The notes beneath the pieces are model-generated. The model saw only the letters and a list, made by a program, of their open reading frames with translations. It searched no databases and was not told the origin of the DNA. A DNA stretch of 64,000 nucleotides from JAIBJN01 sp963775625 (GTDB lineage: Bacteria > Actinomycetota > Thermoleophilia > Gaiellales > Gaiellaceae): contig CAVZJM010000016.1 of assembly GCA_963775625.1 (NCBI GenBank), positions 124,001 through 188,000 of the forward strand, read 5' to 3'. Of the stretch, positions 17,143 through 25,178 are shown one piece after another; the stretch's first letter is position 1, and the number at the start of each line of letters is the position of its first letter. The position numbers and the translations under genes are program-made.

Positions 17143-18381
17143 TCAGTCCCAGGCCACGGGCAAAGACGTCAAGGAGCGGAACTGGATGCTCGGCTGGTAG
17201 ACGAGCTCCTCGGTCTCGAGGCGGAGCTCGCCGAAGCGCTCCGCCAGCGCGCGGAAGACCTCCTGCCCCTCGATGCGGGCGAGCGACGCCCCGAGGCAAT
17301 AGTGGATTCCCGCGCCGAAGGACACGTGCGTGTTCGGCTGGCGGCCGATGTCGAACCGGTCGGGCTCCTCGAAGGCGCGCGGATCCCGGTTCGCCGCGGC
17401 CATGATCCAGCGGATCCGGTCGCCCTTCCCGATCGTCTTGCCCCCACGGTCGACGTCCTCCGCGGCGATGCGCTGGGTGGACTTCACGGGCGGGTCGTAG
17501 CGGAGGCACTCCTCTGTGGCGAGCCGGGCGGCGCCCTCGGGGTCGGCACGCAGGCGCCCCCACTGGTCGGGGTGCTGGATGAAGGCCAGCGTGCCGTTGC
17601 AGATCAGGTTCATCGTCGTCTCGTGACCGGCGAAGAGGAGCAGGGCCGTGTTGACGAGCACCTGGTGACGGGTGAAGACGCCACCTTTCTCCGCTTGCGC
17701 GAGCACGGAAATGAAGTCGTCGGCGGGCGCCTCGGCGCGCTCGTCGACCTTGGGGGAGACGTACTCGATCATCCCCACGATTCCCTCCATGAGGTGGCGC
17801 ATGCGGTCGGGCTCGCCGCGGTTGATGTAGAGGAGCTTGTCGGCGAGCTGCCGCAGGTGATCGCGATCCTCCTCGGGAACGCCCATCATCTGCGTGATCA
17901 CACGCACGGGGAGCGGCGCGGCGAGCGCCTCGAGGACGTCCATCCGTCCCTGCGGCTCGACCTCGTCCAGGAGCTCGGCCACCGCCCGGCGGACGAACGG
18001 CCGCCAGTCCTCCATCGCCTGCGGCGTGAAGTACTCGTGGACGGCCGCACGCATCGATTGGTGCGCAGGGCGGTCCTTCTCGACCAGCTGGTCGGAGCGG
18101 AAGGCCCGCACCTCCTCGAAGAGTGGCCGGTCCTCGGCCTCGATCGGCGGATGCGGCGGCCGCCGGTCGGTGCTGATCACGGCGGAGGAGAAGAGCTCGT
18201 GGTGCCGCAAGAGCCACACGAGGTCCTCGTGGCGCGTGAGGATCCACATCTCGGCGCGGGGGTTCCAGTGCACCGGGTCGGTCTCCCGGAGCCGGCCGAA
18301 GTACGCGTACGGGTCGGCGATGACGTCGGGCGCGAACAGATCTTCGGGATCCGCTGAAGCCGCGGTCGCCGAGCTCGCCAT
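17143..18381 (-). CDS. Cytochrome P450
   Basis: 412-aa soluble bacterial P450. I-helix oxygen-activation motif AGHETT; K-helix ExxR in EECLRYDPP; heme-binding loop FGAGIHYCLGASLAR with C362 as axial thiolate. HQSMRAAVHEYFTP marks the C-helix. Soluble, with no membrane anchor. It forms an operon with the [3Fe-4S] ferredoxin. The substrate is not predictable from these motifs. A palindromic repeat and a hairpin lie in the 174-bp region upstream. Confidence 0.95.
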   Translation of the reverse strand: MASSATAASADPEDLFAPDVIADPYAYFGRLRETDPVHWNPRAEMWILTRHEDLVWLLRHHELFSSAVISTDRRPPHPPIEAEDRPLFEEVRAFRSDQLVEKDRPAHQSMRAAVHEYFTPQAMEDWRPFVRRAVAELLDEVEPQGRMDVLEALAAPLPVRVITQMMGVPEEDRDHLRQLADKLLYINRGEPDRMRHLMEGIVGMIEYVSPKVDERAEAPADDFISVLAQAEKGGVFTRHQVLVNTALLLFAGHETTMNLICNGTLAFIQHPDQWGRLRADPEGAARLATEECLRYDPPVKSTQRIAAEDVDRGGKTIGKGDRIRWIMAAANRDPRAFEEPDRFDIGRQPNTHVSFGAGIHYCLGASLARIEGQEVFRALAERFGELRLETEELVYQPSIQFRSLTSLPVAWD

Positions 18382-18403
18382 GCGCGAATTCTACGTCCCG
18401 TCT

Positions 18404-18467
18404 GGAGCCTGTTTCGAAATGACGCCTCGCCGTCGGCGGCACAGGGCTTCGTTTCAAGACTGGCTCC
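18404..18467. repeat. Palindromic (REP-like) repeat, copy 1
   Basis: A 64-bp imperfect inverted repeat with ends GGAGCC...GGCTCC, arms about 22 bp, and the loop segment GGCGGCACAGGGCTTC that is identical in the copy at 57934-58004. It lies between recR and the P450 gene, here not between convergent genes, so it is not simply a shared terminator. Confidence 0.65.
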
Positions 18468-18474
18468 TTAAAAT

Positions 18475-18510
18475 GTTGAACCGGCCGACCCGAAAGCCGC
18501 CCGGTTCAAC
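18475..18510 (-). terminator. Likely terminator of the dnaX-ybaB-recR unit
   Basis: Perfect 10-bp arms GTTGAACCGG (18475-18484) and CCGGTTCAAC (18501-18510) with a 16-base loop, 46 bases past the recR stop. Read on the minus strand the stem is followed by ATTTTAA, a weak T-tract. A P450 operator is the alternative. Confidence 0.5.
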
Positions 18511-18555
18511 GCGAGCACTCTATACAGACCGGCCCACGGAATGCAAGTCTCTTTT

Positions 18556-19146
18556 TCACATTTCGCGGCGGCCCGCCAGAGCCCGCCCGAGCGTGACCTC
18601 GTCGGCGTACTCGAGGTCGCCGCCGACGGGCAGGCCGCTGGCCAGGCGGGTCACCCGGGTGCGCCCGCGCAGCCGGTCGGCGATGTAGGCGGCCGTTGCC
18701 TCGCCGGTCATGTTCGGGTTGGTGGCGAGCACGACCTCCTGCACCCCGTTTCGGTCCACGCGGGCGAGCAGCTCGTCGATCCGCAGGTGCTGCGGCTCGA
18801 CTCCGTCGAGCGGCGACAGCGCGCCGCCGAGCACCTGGTAGACGCCGCGGTACTCGTGCGTCCGCTCGAGCGAGAGCACGTCGGCGGGTTGCTCGACCAC
18901 GCAGACGAGGGTCTTGTCACGACGCGTGTCGAGGCAGATGACGCAGAGATCCTCCTCGGTGAGGTTCCCGCACTCGCGGCAGAAGCCGACGCGCTCCTTC
19001 GCCTCGCGGATCGCCTCGGCGAGCGCGAGCGCCTCCTCCTCGGGAACGCGTAGGAGGTGGAAGGCAAGCCGCTGCGCCGTCCGGGTCCCGATCCCGGGCA
19101 GGCGCGAGAGCTGAGCGATCAGGTTCTCGACGACAGGGCTGAACAT
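18556..19146 (-). CDS. recR: Recombination mediator protein RecR
   Basis: 196 aa, standard length. Helix-hairpin-helix LSRLPGIGTRTAQRLAFHLL (13-32), zinc finger C56-C59-C68-C71, then the Toprim domain starting LVCVVEQPADVLSLER, and a C-terminal ATP-like SGLPVGGDLEYADEVTLGRAL. Acts with RecF/RecO in loading RecA on gapped DNA. It follows ybaB and dnaX in the same order as in Bacillus (dnaX-yaaK-recR). Confidence 0.97.
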   Translation of the reverse strand: MFSPVVENLIAQLSRLPGIGTRTAQRLAFHLLRVPEEEALALAEAIREAKERVGFCRECGNLTEEDLCVICLDTRRDKTLVCVVEQPADVLSLERTHEYRGVYQVLGGALSPLDGVEPQHLRIDELLARVDRNGVQEVVLATNPNMTGEATAAYIADRLRGRTRVTRLASGLPVGGDLEYADEVTLGRALAGRREM

Positions 19147-19161
19147 GTTCAGCCCGTAGTT

Positions 19162-19482
19162 CTACAGGCCCGGGAGGCCGAGTCCCTTCAGGTCGCCCGC
19201 GACCCCGCCCAGCTTCGACTGCGCCAGGTCCTGCGCGTTCCTGAGCGCCTCGTTCACGCCCGCGACGACGAGGTCCTCGAGCGACTCGGGGTCGTCGGCG
19301 TCGATCGCCTCGGGCGAGATCTTGACGCCGACGATCTCCCCGGAGCCGCTCGCGGTCACGGTGACCATTCCCCCGCCGACGGAGGCCTCGACGCGCTCGC
19401 CGGCGAGCTCTTCCTGCGCCTTGAGCATGTCGGCCTGCATCTGCTGCACCTGCTGGAGCATTTTGTTCATGTCCATCGACAT
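19162..19482 (-). CDS. ybaB: YbaB/EbfC nucleoid-associated protein
   Basis: 106-aa DNA-binding dimer. N-terminal Met/Gln-rich helix MNKMLQQVQQMQADMLKAQEEL, then the beta core VEASVGGGMVTVTASGSGEIVGVKISPE, and C-terminal helix with VVAGVNEALRNAQDLAQSKLGG; all are family signatures. The gene abuts the dnaX stop (19483) and precedes recR, a conserved arrangement across bacteria. Confidence 0.95.
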   Translation of the reverse strand: MSMDMNKMLQQVQQMQADMLKAQEELAGERVEASVGGGMVTVTASGSGEIVGVKISPEAIDADDPESLEDLVVAGVNEALRNAQDLAQSKLGGVAGDLKGLGLPGL

Positions 19483-21087
19483 CTACTCGCCATCCTTCCC
19501 GAGCTTGCGGGTGTCGAACGTCGTCTGAACGAGCGCGATGATCTCTTCCTCGGTGGCGGGCTCGGCTTCGGGTTCGGCCTCCTCGGCCGGCGCTCCCTCG
19601 CCGAGCTCGAACGCGATCGTGAGGCGGCGCCCCGTCACCTCGTGGAGGACCGCTGCAAGCACGCCCACGTTCTTCGGGTCCTCGGCCAGGCCGCGGTGGA
19701 ACGAGGCGGCGGGCGGGAACTCGAGCACGAGCCGGTCACCCTCGAGCGCCACCGGCCGCGCCTCGGCCAGGACGGACCCCGTCGGGATCGACTTCTCGGA
19801 GACCGTGGGCAGGATCGACTGCTTCCAGGCAGCTTGAAGCTCGCCGAGGTCGACCGGCGGGCCCTCGCTCACCTCGGCCGGCGGCGCCTCGGTGCTTTCC
19901 GGCTCGGCAACCGAGACCGGGGCCGCAGGCGGCCGGGGGGCGTCGCCGCGCAGGCGCGACTCCAGCTGCTCCAGCCGGTAGGCGGTGGACTCGCGGGAGA
20001 GGTCGGCGCCGGGCCGCGTCACCTTCACGAGTGCGAGCTCGAGCGGGAGCCGCGGGTCGCCCCCCTGGCGGACGTCGTCCACCGCCAGGTGGAGCAGGTC
20101 GATCAGGCGCAGCACCTCCGACTCGGCGAGCTGGTTGGCCTGCGAGCGGAGCCGGTCGCGCGTCTCCGGCGTCACCGAGAGCGAGTCAGGCACCTCGCCC
20201 ATGTGCTGGACGAGGAGCAGGTGGCGGAGGTGCTCCAGCAGGTCGTTGACGAGGCGGGCGAGATCCTGGCCCTGGTCGGCGAGCTCCTCGACGAAGGCGA
20301 GGAGGCCGGCGGTGTCGCGGTCGACGATCAGGTCGCAGAGGCGGAAGAGCGCCTCTTCGTCGACGGCTCCGAGCAGCTGGAGGACGGCCTGGACGCTCAC
20401 CTCGCCGTCGGTCGCAGCCGAGAGCTGGTCGAGCGTGGAGACGGCGTCGCGGAAGCTCCCGCGCGCGCTTCGGGCGATCAGGGAGAGCGCAGCGTCCGGC
20501 GCCTCGATCGTCTCGCCGTCGGCGACCAGGCGCAGGAGCTTCGTCAGCTCGGCTAGTCGTGGACGCGCGAACAGGAACGTCTGGCAGCGGGAGCGCACGG
20601 TGGGGAGCACCTTGTGGAGCTCGGTCGTGCAGAAGACGAAGACGAGGTGCGGCGGCGGCTCCTCGATCAGCTTGAGGAGGGCGTTCCAGGCGGCGTCGGT
20701 GAGCTGGTGCGCCTCGTCGAGGATGTAGACCTTGAAGCGGCCCTCGACCGGCTGCAGGACGACGTGGTCGCGGATCTCGCGGATGTCGTCGATCCCGCGC
20801 TGGCTGGCGGCGTCCATCTCGACCACGTCGAGGGAGACGCCGTTGGCGATCGTCACGCAGGAGTTGCAGGTCTTGTCGGGTGTCGCCGTCGGGCCCTGCT
20901 CGCAGTTGAGCGCCTTGGCGAGGATGCGCGCGAGCGACGTCTTCCCGGTTCCGCGCGGGCCTGCGAAGAGGTACGCCTGGCGCACCTGGTCGTGGGCGAT
21001 CGCGTTTCGAAGCGTGCGCACGACCGCCTCCTGGCCGACGACCTCGTCGAAGTCCTGCGGCCGGTATTTGCGGTAGAGAGCAGTCAC
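19483..21087 (-). CDS. dnaX: DNA polymerase III gamma/tau subunit
   Basis: Clamp-loader ATPase. With the GTG at 21087 the protein starts TALYRKYRPQDFDEVVGQE, the usual family start, giving 534 aa; an upstream start at 21132 would add 15 atypical residues. Walker A GPRGTGKT is at 43-50, Walker B ILDEAHQLT near 122. The zinc-module has C62, C74 and C77, but the usual fourth cysteine is replaced (TPDKTC), so zinc binding may be altered. The C-terminal region after about 370 is Pro/Glu-rich and ends in a tau-like domain. The SRP RNA gene lies just upstream. Confidence 0.95.
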   Translation of the reverse strand: MTALYRKYRPQDFDEVVGQEAVVRTLRNAIAHDQVRQAYLFAGPRGTGKTSLARILAKALNCEQGPTATPDKTCNSCVTIANGVSLDVVEMDAASQRGIDDIREIRDHVVLQPVEGRFKVYILDEAHQLTDAAWNALLKLIEEPPPHLVFVFCTTELHKVLPTVRSRCQTFLFARPRLAELTKLLRLVADGETIEAPDAALSLIARSARGSFRDAVSTLDQLSAATDGEVSVQAVLQLLGAVDEEALFRLCDLIVDRDTAGLLAFVEELADQGQDLARLVNDLLEHLRHLLLVQHMGEVPDSLSVTPETRDRLRSQANQLAESEVLRLIDLLHLAVDDVRQGGDPRLPLELALVKVTRPGADLSRESTAYRLEQLESRLRGDAPRPPAAPVSVAEPESTEAPPAEVSEGPPVDLGELQAAWKQSILPTVSEKSIPTGSVLAEARPVALEGDRLVLEFPPAASFHRGLAEDPKNVGVLAAVLHEVTGRRLTIAFELGEGAPAEEAEPEAEPATEEEIIALVQTTFDTRKLGKDGE

Positions 21088-21180
21088 GAGCGCGCTGTGG
21101 GAAGCACTAACAGAAAGTGCCCGGAAGCGCACCCTCCGTTGTGGATGCTCTCGGGTCGGTGCCTGCGACGCTCGCTCTGA

Positions 21181-21273
21181 CCAGGTTGATCCACGGCACC
21201 CGGGAGAGACTGCTTAGCGCTGCTTCCTCCCGGACCTGACGCGGTTCACAGGCTCCCGGTGCGCGGAACCTGG
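21181..21273 (-). ncRNA. ffs: Small SRP RNA (4.5S-type)
   Basis: On the minus strand the conserved domain IV hairpin TCAGGTCCGGGAGGAAGCAG is visible (21220-21239), flanked by complementary arms; CCAGGTT (5' end near 21273) pairs with AACCTGG (3' end near 21181). About 93 nt, the short bacterial form lacking the Alu domain. Located directly upstream of dnaX, as in several Gram-positive bacteria. Confidence 0.92.
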
Positions 21274-21439
21274 CCGTCAACACTCGCGTGCGCGAGCCCG
21301 TGCCCCGATTGCGAACCCCTCGGGAGGGAGTTCAGCCCCGCTGGAGCGGATTGCGGGTTCAGGGAACCGCTAGCTCCCCGCCTAGCGCGACCGGGCGCTT
21401 CGATCGTAGCAATCGCGCGCCGCTAGACTTGCCGCCTCG

Positions 21440-21511
21440 GGGCGCATAGCTCAGCGGGAGAGCGCCCGCCTCACACGCGGGAGGTCGATGGTTCGATCCC
21501 ATCTGCGCCCA
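21440..21511 (+). tRNA. tRNA-Val (anticodon CAC)
   Basis: Full cloverleaf: acceptor GGGCGCA/TGCGCCC, D arm GCTC-AGCGGGA-GAGC, anticodon stem-loop CCCGC-CTCACAC-GCGGG with CAC, and T arm GATGG-TTCGATC-CCATC. CCA is not encoded. The 3' 49 bases (from the anticodon stem) are repeated at 33164-33212, marking this gene as the integration target of the adjacent element. Confidence 0.97.
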
Positions 21512-21512
21512 C
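21464..21512. repeat. attL: 49-bp direct repeat inside tRNA-Val
   Basis: These 49 bases are identical to 33164-33212. They include the whole anticodon stem-loop, T arm and 3' acceptor strand. The anticodon stem (CCCGC at 21465-21469 and GCGGG at 21477-21481) flanks a 7-base loop and is the likely core-type integrase site and crossover region. Confidence 0.92.
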
Positions 21513-21530
21513 TGGCCCGGAGGCCAGTAT

Positions 21531-22751
21531 CTAAGCGGCTTCCGCCGCAGACGCCTCCGGGACGACCTCGAGCGATGCACCCTCCGTTTGGGCACTAGTG
21601 CCCATTGAGGCCCAGGAAACGGCTTCCGCAAATGCGGCCCGCTCGGCCTGCGAGAGCCGCGCTCGGTGCTTCATGGCGACCATGTAGATGCCCGTCGTGA
21701 TGGTCGGGTTCTTGTGCCCAAGCTGCCCGGCGGTCTCGGAGGCGGTCGCCCCGGTCGCCTCGGAGAGGATCGCCGCGCCGCGCCGGAGCCCGTGCAAGGT
21801 GAGGGCCTCGATCGTCGGGATGCCCTTCTCGCCGAGCTCGACGTTGGCAGCCTCGACGACGGGGCGCAGGAGCCTCCGAGTCACGTTCGAGCGGCTGTCC
21901 TGCTTGCCCTGGCTCGTCCCGAACACGTAGTCACCCGGAGCGGACAGTCTCGCCCTCGCCTTCCACTCGGCGAGCTCTTCCGTGAGTGCTCGCGGAAGGA
22001 CGACGATACGCTCGCCGGCCTCGGTCTTCGATCGCCGGACGACGAGCTCGGAGCGGGCGAGGTTCATGTCGCGCCACTCGAGCGCGAGCGCCTCGCCGAT
22101 GCGCAGGCCCGCGACAGCAAGCACTCCGACGAGTGGGCGCCCCCGGCCGCCGTAGCGCCCCTTCGCCGCGTGCAGGAGCGCCGGCAACTGTTCCGGCCAG
22201 AAGAACGTCCGCCGGGGGGCCACGCCCTTGACGCGGCGCCGTCGGCCTGCAGCCGGGTTGCTTCCGACGTGCCCGGCTTCGATCGCGTACTCGAGGATGA
22301 GCGCGAGCTGCGCGATCATTCGGTTGACCGAGTTGGGTCCGAGGACGCCTTCGCTGAGCTTCCCTCGCTTGAAGCGGTCGACCGCCTCGATGTCGATCTC
22401 GTCCAACCGCATGCGGCCGAACCAGTCGAGCAGATGGCCGGTCGTCCACTCGTGATGCTCGACCGTCCGCTCTCGCAGGCCGTCCGCCTTGCGATCCTCG
22501 AGCCAGGCCGACGCGAACTCCGCGAACGTGAGCGCACGCCGAACGGCCGGAGTGCCTTCGGCGACCTCGGCCTCGTCATGCCAAAGCCCCCGGCGTACGT
22601 CGGCGAGCACGTTCGCGAGCTCTGTCTCGGCGAGGTCGCGAGTCCATCCGTCCTCTGGGCCGCCGAGGGTCAGGTAGCGGCGCCGGCCGTACGCCCGGAA
22701 GCGCAGGGCGTAGACGAGCCCGCGCTCTACGACGGCTCGTGGACGCGTCAC
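21531..22751 (-). CDS. int: Site-specific tyrosine integrase of the tRNA-Val island
   Basis: Phage/ICE-type integrase. From GTG 22751 it is 406 aa: an N-terminal arm-binding-like region (YALRFRAYGRRRYLTLGG), SAM-like core-binding domain (LTFAEFASAWLEDRKADGL), and catalytic domain with AGLRIGEALALEW (Arg I), TLHGLRRGAAILSE (HxxR) and LGHKNPTITTGIYMVA with the nucleophile Tyr. The open frame extends to 22937, but 22752-22937 carries convincing coding sequence on the other strand, so the longer start is rejected. It is convergent with tRNA-Val, 19 bp from attL. Confidence 0.9.
   Translation of the reverse strand: MTRPRAVVERGLVYALRFRAYGRRRYLTLGGPEDGWTRDLAETELANVLADVRRGLWHDEAEVAEGTPAVRRALTFAEFASAWLEDRKADGLRERTVEHHEWTTGHLLDWFGRMRLDEIDIEAVDRFKRGKLSEGVLGPNSVNRMIAQLALILEYAIEAGHVGSNPAAGRRRRVKGVAPRRTFFWPEQLPALLHAAKGRYGGRGRPLVGVLAVAGLRIGEALALEWRDMNLARSELVVRRSKTEAGERIVVLPRALTEELAEWKARARLSAPGDYVFGTSQGKQDSRSNVTRRLLRPVVEAANVELGEKGIPTIEALTLHGLRRGAAILSEATGATASETAGQLGHKNPTITTGIYMVAMKHRARLSQAERAAFAEAVSWASMGTSAQTEGASLEVVPEASAAEAA
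21587..21606. promoter_or_regulatory. Palindrome with TTTGGGCAC motif, possible integrase arm site
   Basis: TGGGCACTAGTGCCCA (21589-21604) is a perfect 16-bp palindrome lying in the 3' part of the integrase gene, about 75 bp inside attL. TTTGGGCAC recurs at 33018-33026 (inverted copy at 33040-33048) near attR and at 23977-23985 near the xis-like gene. Arm-type integrase sites are inferred, not proven. Confidence 0.4.
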
Positions 22752-23624
22752 GTGGGCGTCGACGGTGGCCGAACCCTCCACTGGCAGGGCAAGGTCGGCC
22801 TTGTAGCCGGCTGCACGCCGACGATCGACCGCCATCACGCGGTCATGGGAGCGATGGGGGAGCGCTTCGTCCTCTTCCGGCTTCCGGTCGTGGGCGCCGA
22901 CGAGCAGGCACGCCGCTCGCTTCTGCACGCCGGCCACGAGCGCGAGATGCGCGAGGAGCTCGGCGGCGCGGTCGCCGCTCTCTTCTCCGCGCCCCTCAAG
23001 CCTCCGAGAGATCGAAGCGAGGAGGACGTCGCACGCCTGGTCTCTCTCTCGACCCTCGTGGTTCGCGCACGCTCCGCCGTCGAACGCGACAACTACACCC
23101 GCGAAATCGAACTGATCTCCGAGCCCGAGGCGCCCACGCGGCTGATTGTCGTCCTCGCCCGCCTCCTCGACGGACTCGACGCAATCGGCGTCAACCGAGA
23201 CGCAGGCTGGAACGTAGTCACCCGCTCCGCGCTCGACTCCATGCCCTCGCTCCGCCGCGCACTCCTCGACGTGCTCCTCCCCGAGCCCGAGCCGCTTAAG
23301 ACCTCAGCGATCGCCGTGTCCATCGGCTACCCCACCAAGACCACGCAACGAGGGCTCGAGGACCTCGTCGCACACGGCCTCATAGAACGCTGGTCAGGAG
23401 GCCAAGGAAAACCCGACGTGTGGGCCCTCAGCGAGTGGGCGCGAGGGCAGTACGCGACCGCTCAGGAAAGTGCGACCGTTTTGTCACCCCAAGCAGGGAA
23501 GGGGATAGAGAGAGGGGTTTCCGGGGGTACTGACATTTCGGGCTCGGTCTCTGGGGCTTCTACGACGCGGGACGCAGCGGACGAGCCAACGTGTACGCGT
23601 ACGCGTGAGGGCGGCAGCTCGTGA
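22752..23624 (+). pseudogene. N-terminally truncated ATPase/winged-helix protein
   Basis: The reading frame from about 22752 encodes WQGKVGLVAGCTPTIDRHHAV then MGERFVLFRLP, resembling the downstream part of an AAA-like ATP-binding core. A helical region follows, and then a winged-helix module (KTSAIAVSIGYPTKTTQRGLEDLVAHGLIERW). Walker A and everything upstream of it are missing because the integrase gene begins head-to-head at 22751. A deletion appears to have fused the integrase 5' end to this gene's middle. The GTG at 22752 could still allow translation of a 290-aa remnant. It overlaps the next gene by GTGA. The family is recalled only loosely. Confidence 0.55.
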
Positions 23625-24013
23625 GCGAGGCTGTCGCCCAACTCGAGGCCGCCCTGCAGCTCCTCACTGACCTCAAGCAGGGCCGGCCGTGTAAGCCGGA
23701 TCAGCTGCCCACCACCCTCGTCGATGTCGAGGCGGTCGCCCGCTACCTCGGCGTGAGCACGGACTACGTCTACCGCCACGCCGACGAGCTGGGCGCCCGC
23801 CGACTTCCGAGCGCCGGCTACGGCCGCGGGAAGGGCACCAAGCGGAGGCTTCGCTTCTCGCTTCCCGAGCTGGACGAGCGCCTCCAAGCGCGTACCACCT
23901 GCTCGTCAAGCAGGGAGTCGGATGCTGAGCCGAAGCCTGTGGCCAAGCCGATCCGTCGCCCTAGACGAAGGCGGCGTTTGGGCACAAACCCGCCGCCGCT
24001 GCCCATTCGCTGA
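23621..24013 (+). CDS. Excisionase/MerR-like helix-turn-helix protein
   Basis: 130 aa, GTG start overlapping the previous stop (GTGA). The helix-turn-helix TLVDVEAVARYLGVSTDYVYRHADELGA followed by a basic wing (YGRGKGTKRRLRFSLPELDERL) is the pattern of MerR-like excisionases and helix-turn-helix directionality factors. The Arg-rich tail (RRPRRRRRLG) would add DNA affinity. Given the nearby integrase it is the best candidate for the island's recombination directionality factor. Confidence 0.68.
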   Translation: MSEAVAQLEAALQLLTDLKQGRPCKPDQLPTTLVDVEAVARYLGVSTDYVYRHADELGARRLPSAGYGRGKGTKRRLRFSLPELDERLQARTTCSSSRESDAEPKPVAKPIRRPRRRRRLGTNPPPLPIR

Positions 24014-24017
24014 TCGC

Positions 24018-24734
24018 GTGGCAAGCGTTCCGAACCGCGAGCCCGATAATTCGCTGAGCGAGCGCGACGGCCTCTGTCGAGCGATCACCCGGAGGGGCGA
24101 ACCGTGCCGGCGCAAGGCGGTTGCCATGGATGGGCTTTGCCTCGTGCACAACGGCTCGCAGGACATGAGGGAACTCGGCAGGCTTGGCGGTCGGGCGATC
24201 CCGAAGGCCAAGCGTGCGGACGCACAGCGGGAGAGCTTGCGGGATTACCTGCGCCGCGAGGTCGACCCGGCTGCTGTCTGGGCGGCGATCGAGGCGAGCT
24301 TGGCGAGCGGCAACGATCGTGACCGGCTCGCCGGCGCCAAACTCCTCCTCAGCGAGCTGTATGAGGCGGCGGCCGAGAAGGAGCGCGGGCACGACCACGA
24401 CGAGTTGGTGGCGCAGGCCAAGGAGAAACTCGCGGCGCGGCTGGAGGAAAAGGCGGCGCGCTACGAGCTACGGACTCTCATCGATCGCGGGCTCGTTCGG
24501 CCCGGCAGCGGGAAGCGGTTCGAAGGCGTCGTGGTGTTCGACTTGCGCGACCTCGCGGAGTGGGCTGGGGCCTGGGCACCTCGCGCCGTGACCGTGTCCG
24601 ACGTCTTATGCGCGACTTGCGGCAAGGTTGGCGTTCGACTCGTGGCGGAGGGCGAGCCCATTGAGCTCGAAGCCATCTACTGCGCGACCTGTCGACCGGA
24701 GACGAACAGTTTCCCGTCACCGCAAGCTGGCTAA
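24018..24734 (+). CDS. Zinc-binding accessory protein of the island
   Basis: 238 aa from GTG 24018. An N-terminal Cys/His module (CRAITRRGEPCRRKAVAMDG-LCLVHNG, about residues 21-47) resembles the short CxxxxxxGxPC...C..H finger common in phage-associated proteins, followed by GRLGGRAIPKAKRAD. The middle is helical with a charged coiled segment (AAAEKERGHDHDELVAQAKEKLAARLEEKAARYEL). The C-terminus carries a zinc ribbon with CATC and CATC knuckles. Function unknown; DNA binding is likely. It is five bases downstream of the xis-like gene. Confidence 0.6.
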   Translation: MASVPNREPDNSLSERDGLCRAITRRGEPCRRKAVAMDGLCLVHNGSQDMRELGRLGGRAIPKAKRADAQRESLRDYLRREVDPAAVWAAIEASLASGNDRDRLAGAKLLLSELYEAAAEKERGHDHDELVAQAKEKLAARLEEKAARYELRTLIDRGLVRPGSGKRFEGVVVFDLRDLAEWAGAWAPRAVTVSDVLCATCGKVGVRLVAEGEPIELEAIYCATCRPETNSFPSPQAG

Positions 24735-24850
24735 CCGTTCGGCGTTTGGCCTCTCCCTCAGGGCAGGCTCGAACGCCTCAAGAAACGCTTCTGTTGACCG
24801 CTCCCGGAAACGGAACCCGCACGCTACCGACAGGCAATCCGCCTCCTGCT

Positions 24851-24968
24851 AGCGCGGCGTAGGCCGCGTCTGTAGGTCGATGAGGAAACCCGCGGTAAGA
24901 CAGACACGAAGGGGGTACGCCACCCCCGGGAGACGAAACACGGGGGCCTGCGGATCCGGACCGGATCC
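24851..24968. other. Cluster of four hairpins in a 444-bp gene-free interval
   Basis: 24735-25178 has no convincing gene. It holds consecutive inverted repeats: CGCGGC/GCCGCG (24853-24868), GTCTGT/ACAGAC (24868-24905), GGGGG/CCCCC (24911-24927) and a palindrome GGATCCGG-A-CCGGATCC (24952-24968). Their density suggests a structured RNA or a replication/transfer origin of the island; neither can be shown here. Confidence 0.4.
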
Positions 24969-25090
24969 AGTGGGGCCGGGGTGATCCGGCGACCGAACGC
25001 CGCGCTGCTGCGCTGGCCGAGCTCGTCCATCGCCGGGGCTCGGGCGGGCGAGTGAGGTGCTGGTCAGGTGGGCGAGCTAGAGGCCAATTT

Positions 25091-25178
25091 GGAAGCGTGG
25101 ACGTTTTTGTCACGGCGAAGAAATGGAATAAGCTTGAGAAGGCGCGGCCAGTGCGAAGGGACTGACTTGGGGGTCAGC
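25091..25178 (+). promoter_or_regulatory. Conserved leader with RBS-enclosing hairpin (copy A)
   Basis: About 88 bp upstream of the poly-Asp protein match the leader at 30680-30766, including CACGGCGAAGA and TTGAGA. Immediately before the ATG, CTGAC (25162-25166) pairs with GTCAG (25173-25177) and the G-rich ribosome-binding site lies in the loop. This suggests a shared promoter or translational control element. Confidence 0.6.

Noticed and set aside
22751..22937. N-terminal extension of the integrase to 22937
   Set aside because: The opposite strand in this stretch carries convincing protein sequence of the truncated ATPase, and the extra integrase residues look like shadow translation.
24778..25113. 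Minus-strand frame of 111 aa in the gene-free interval of the island
   Set aside because: Low-complexity Arg/Pro/Ser shadow with no start signal; it runs across four inverted repeats.
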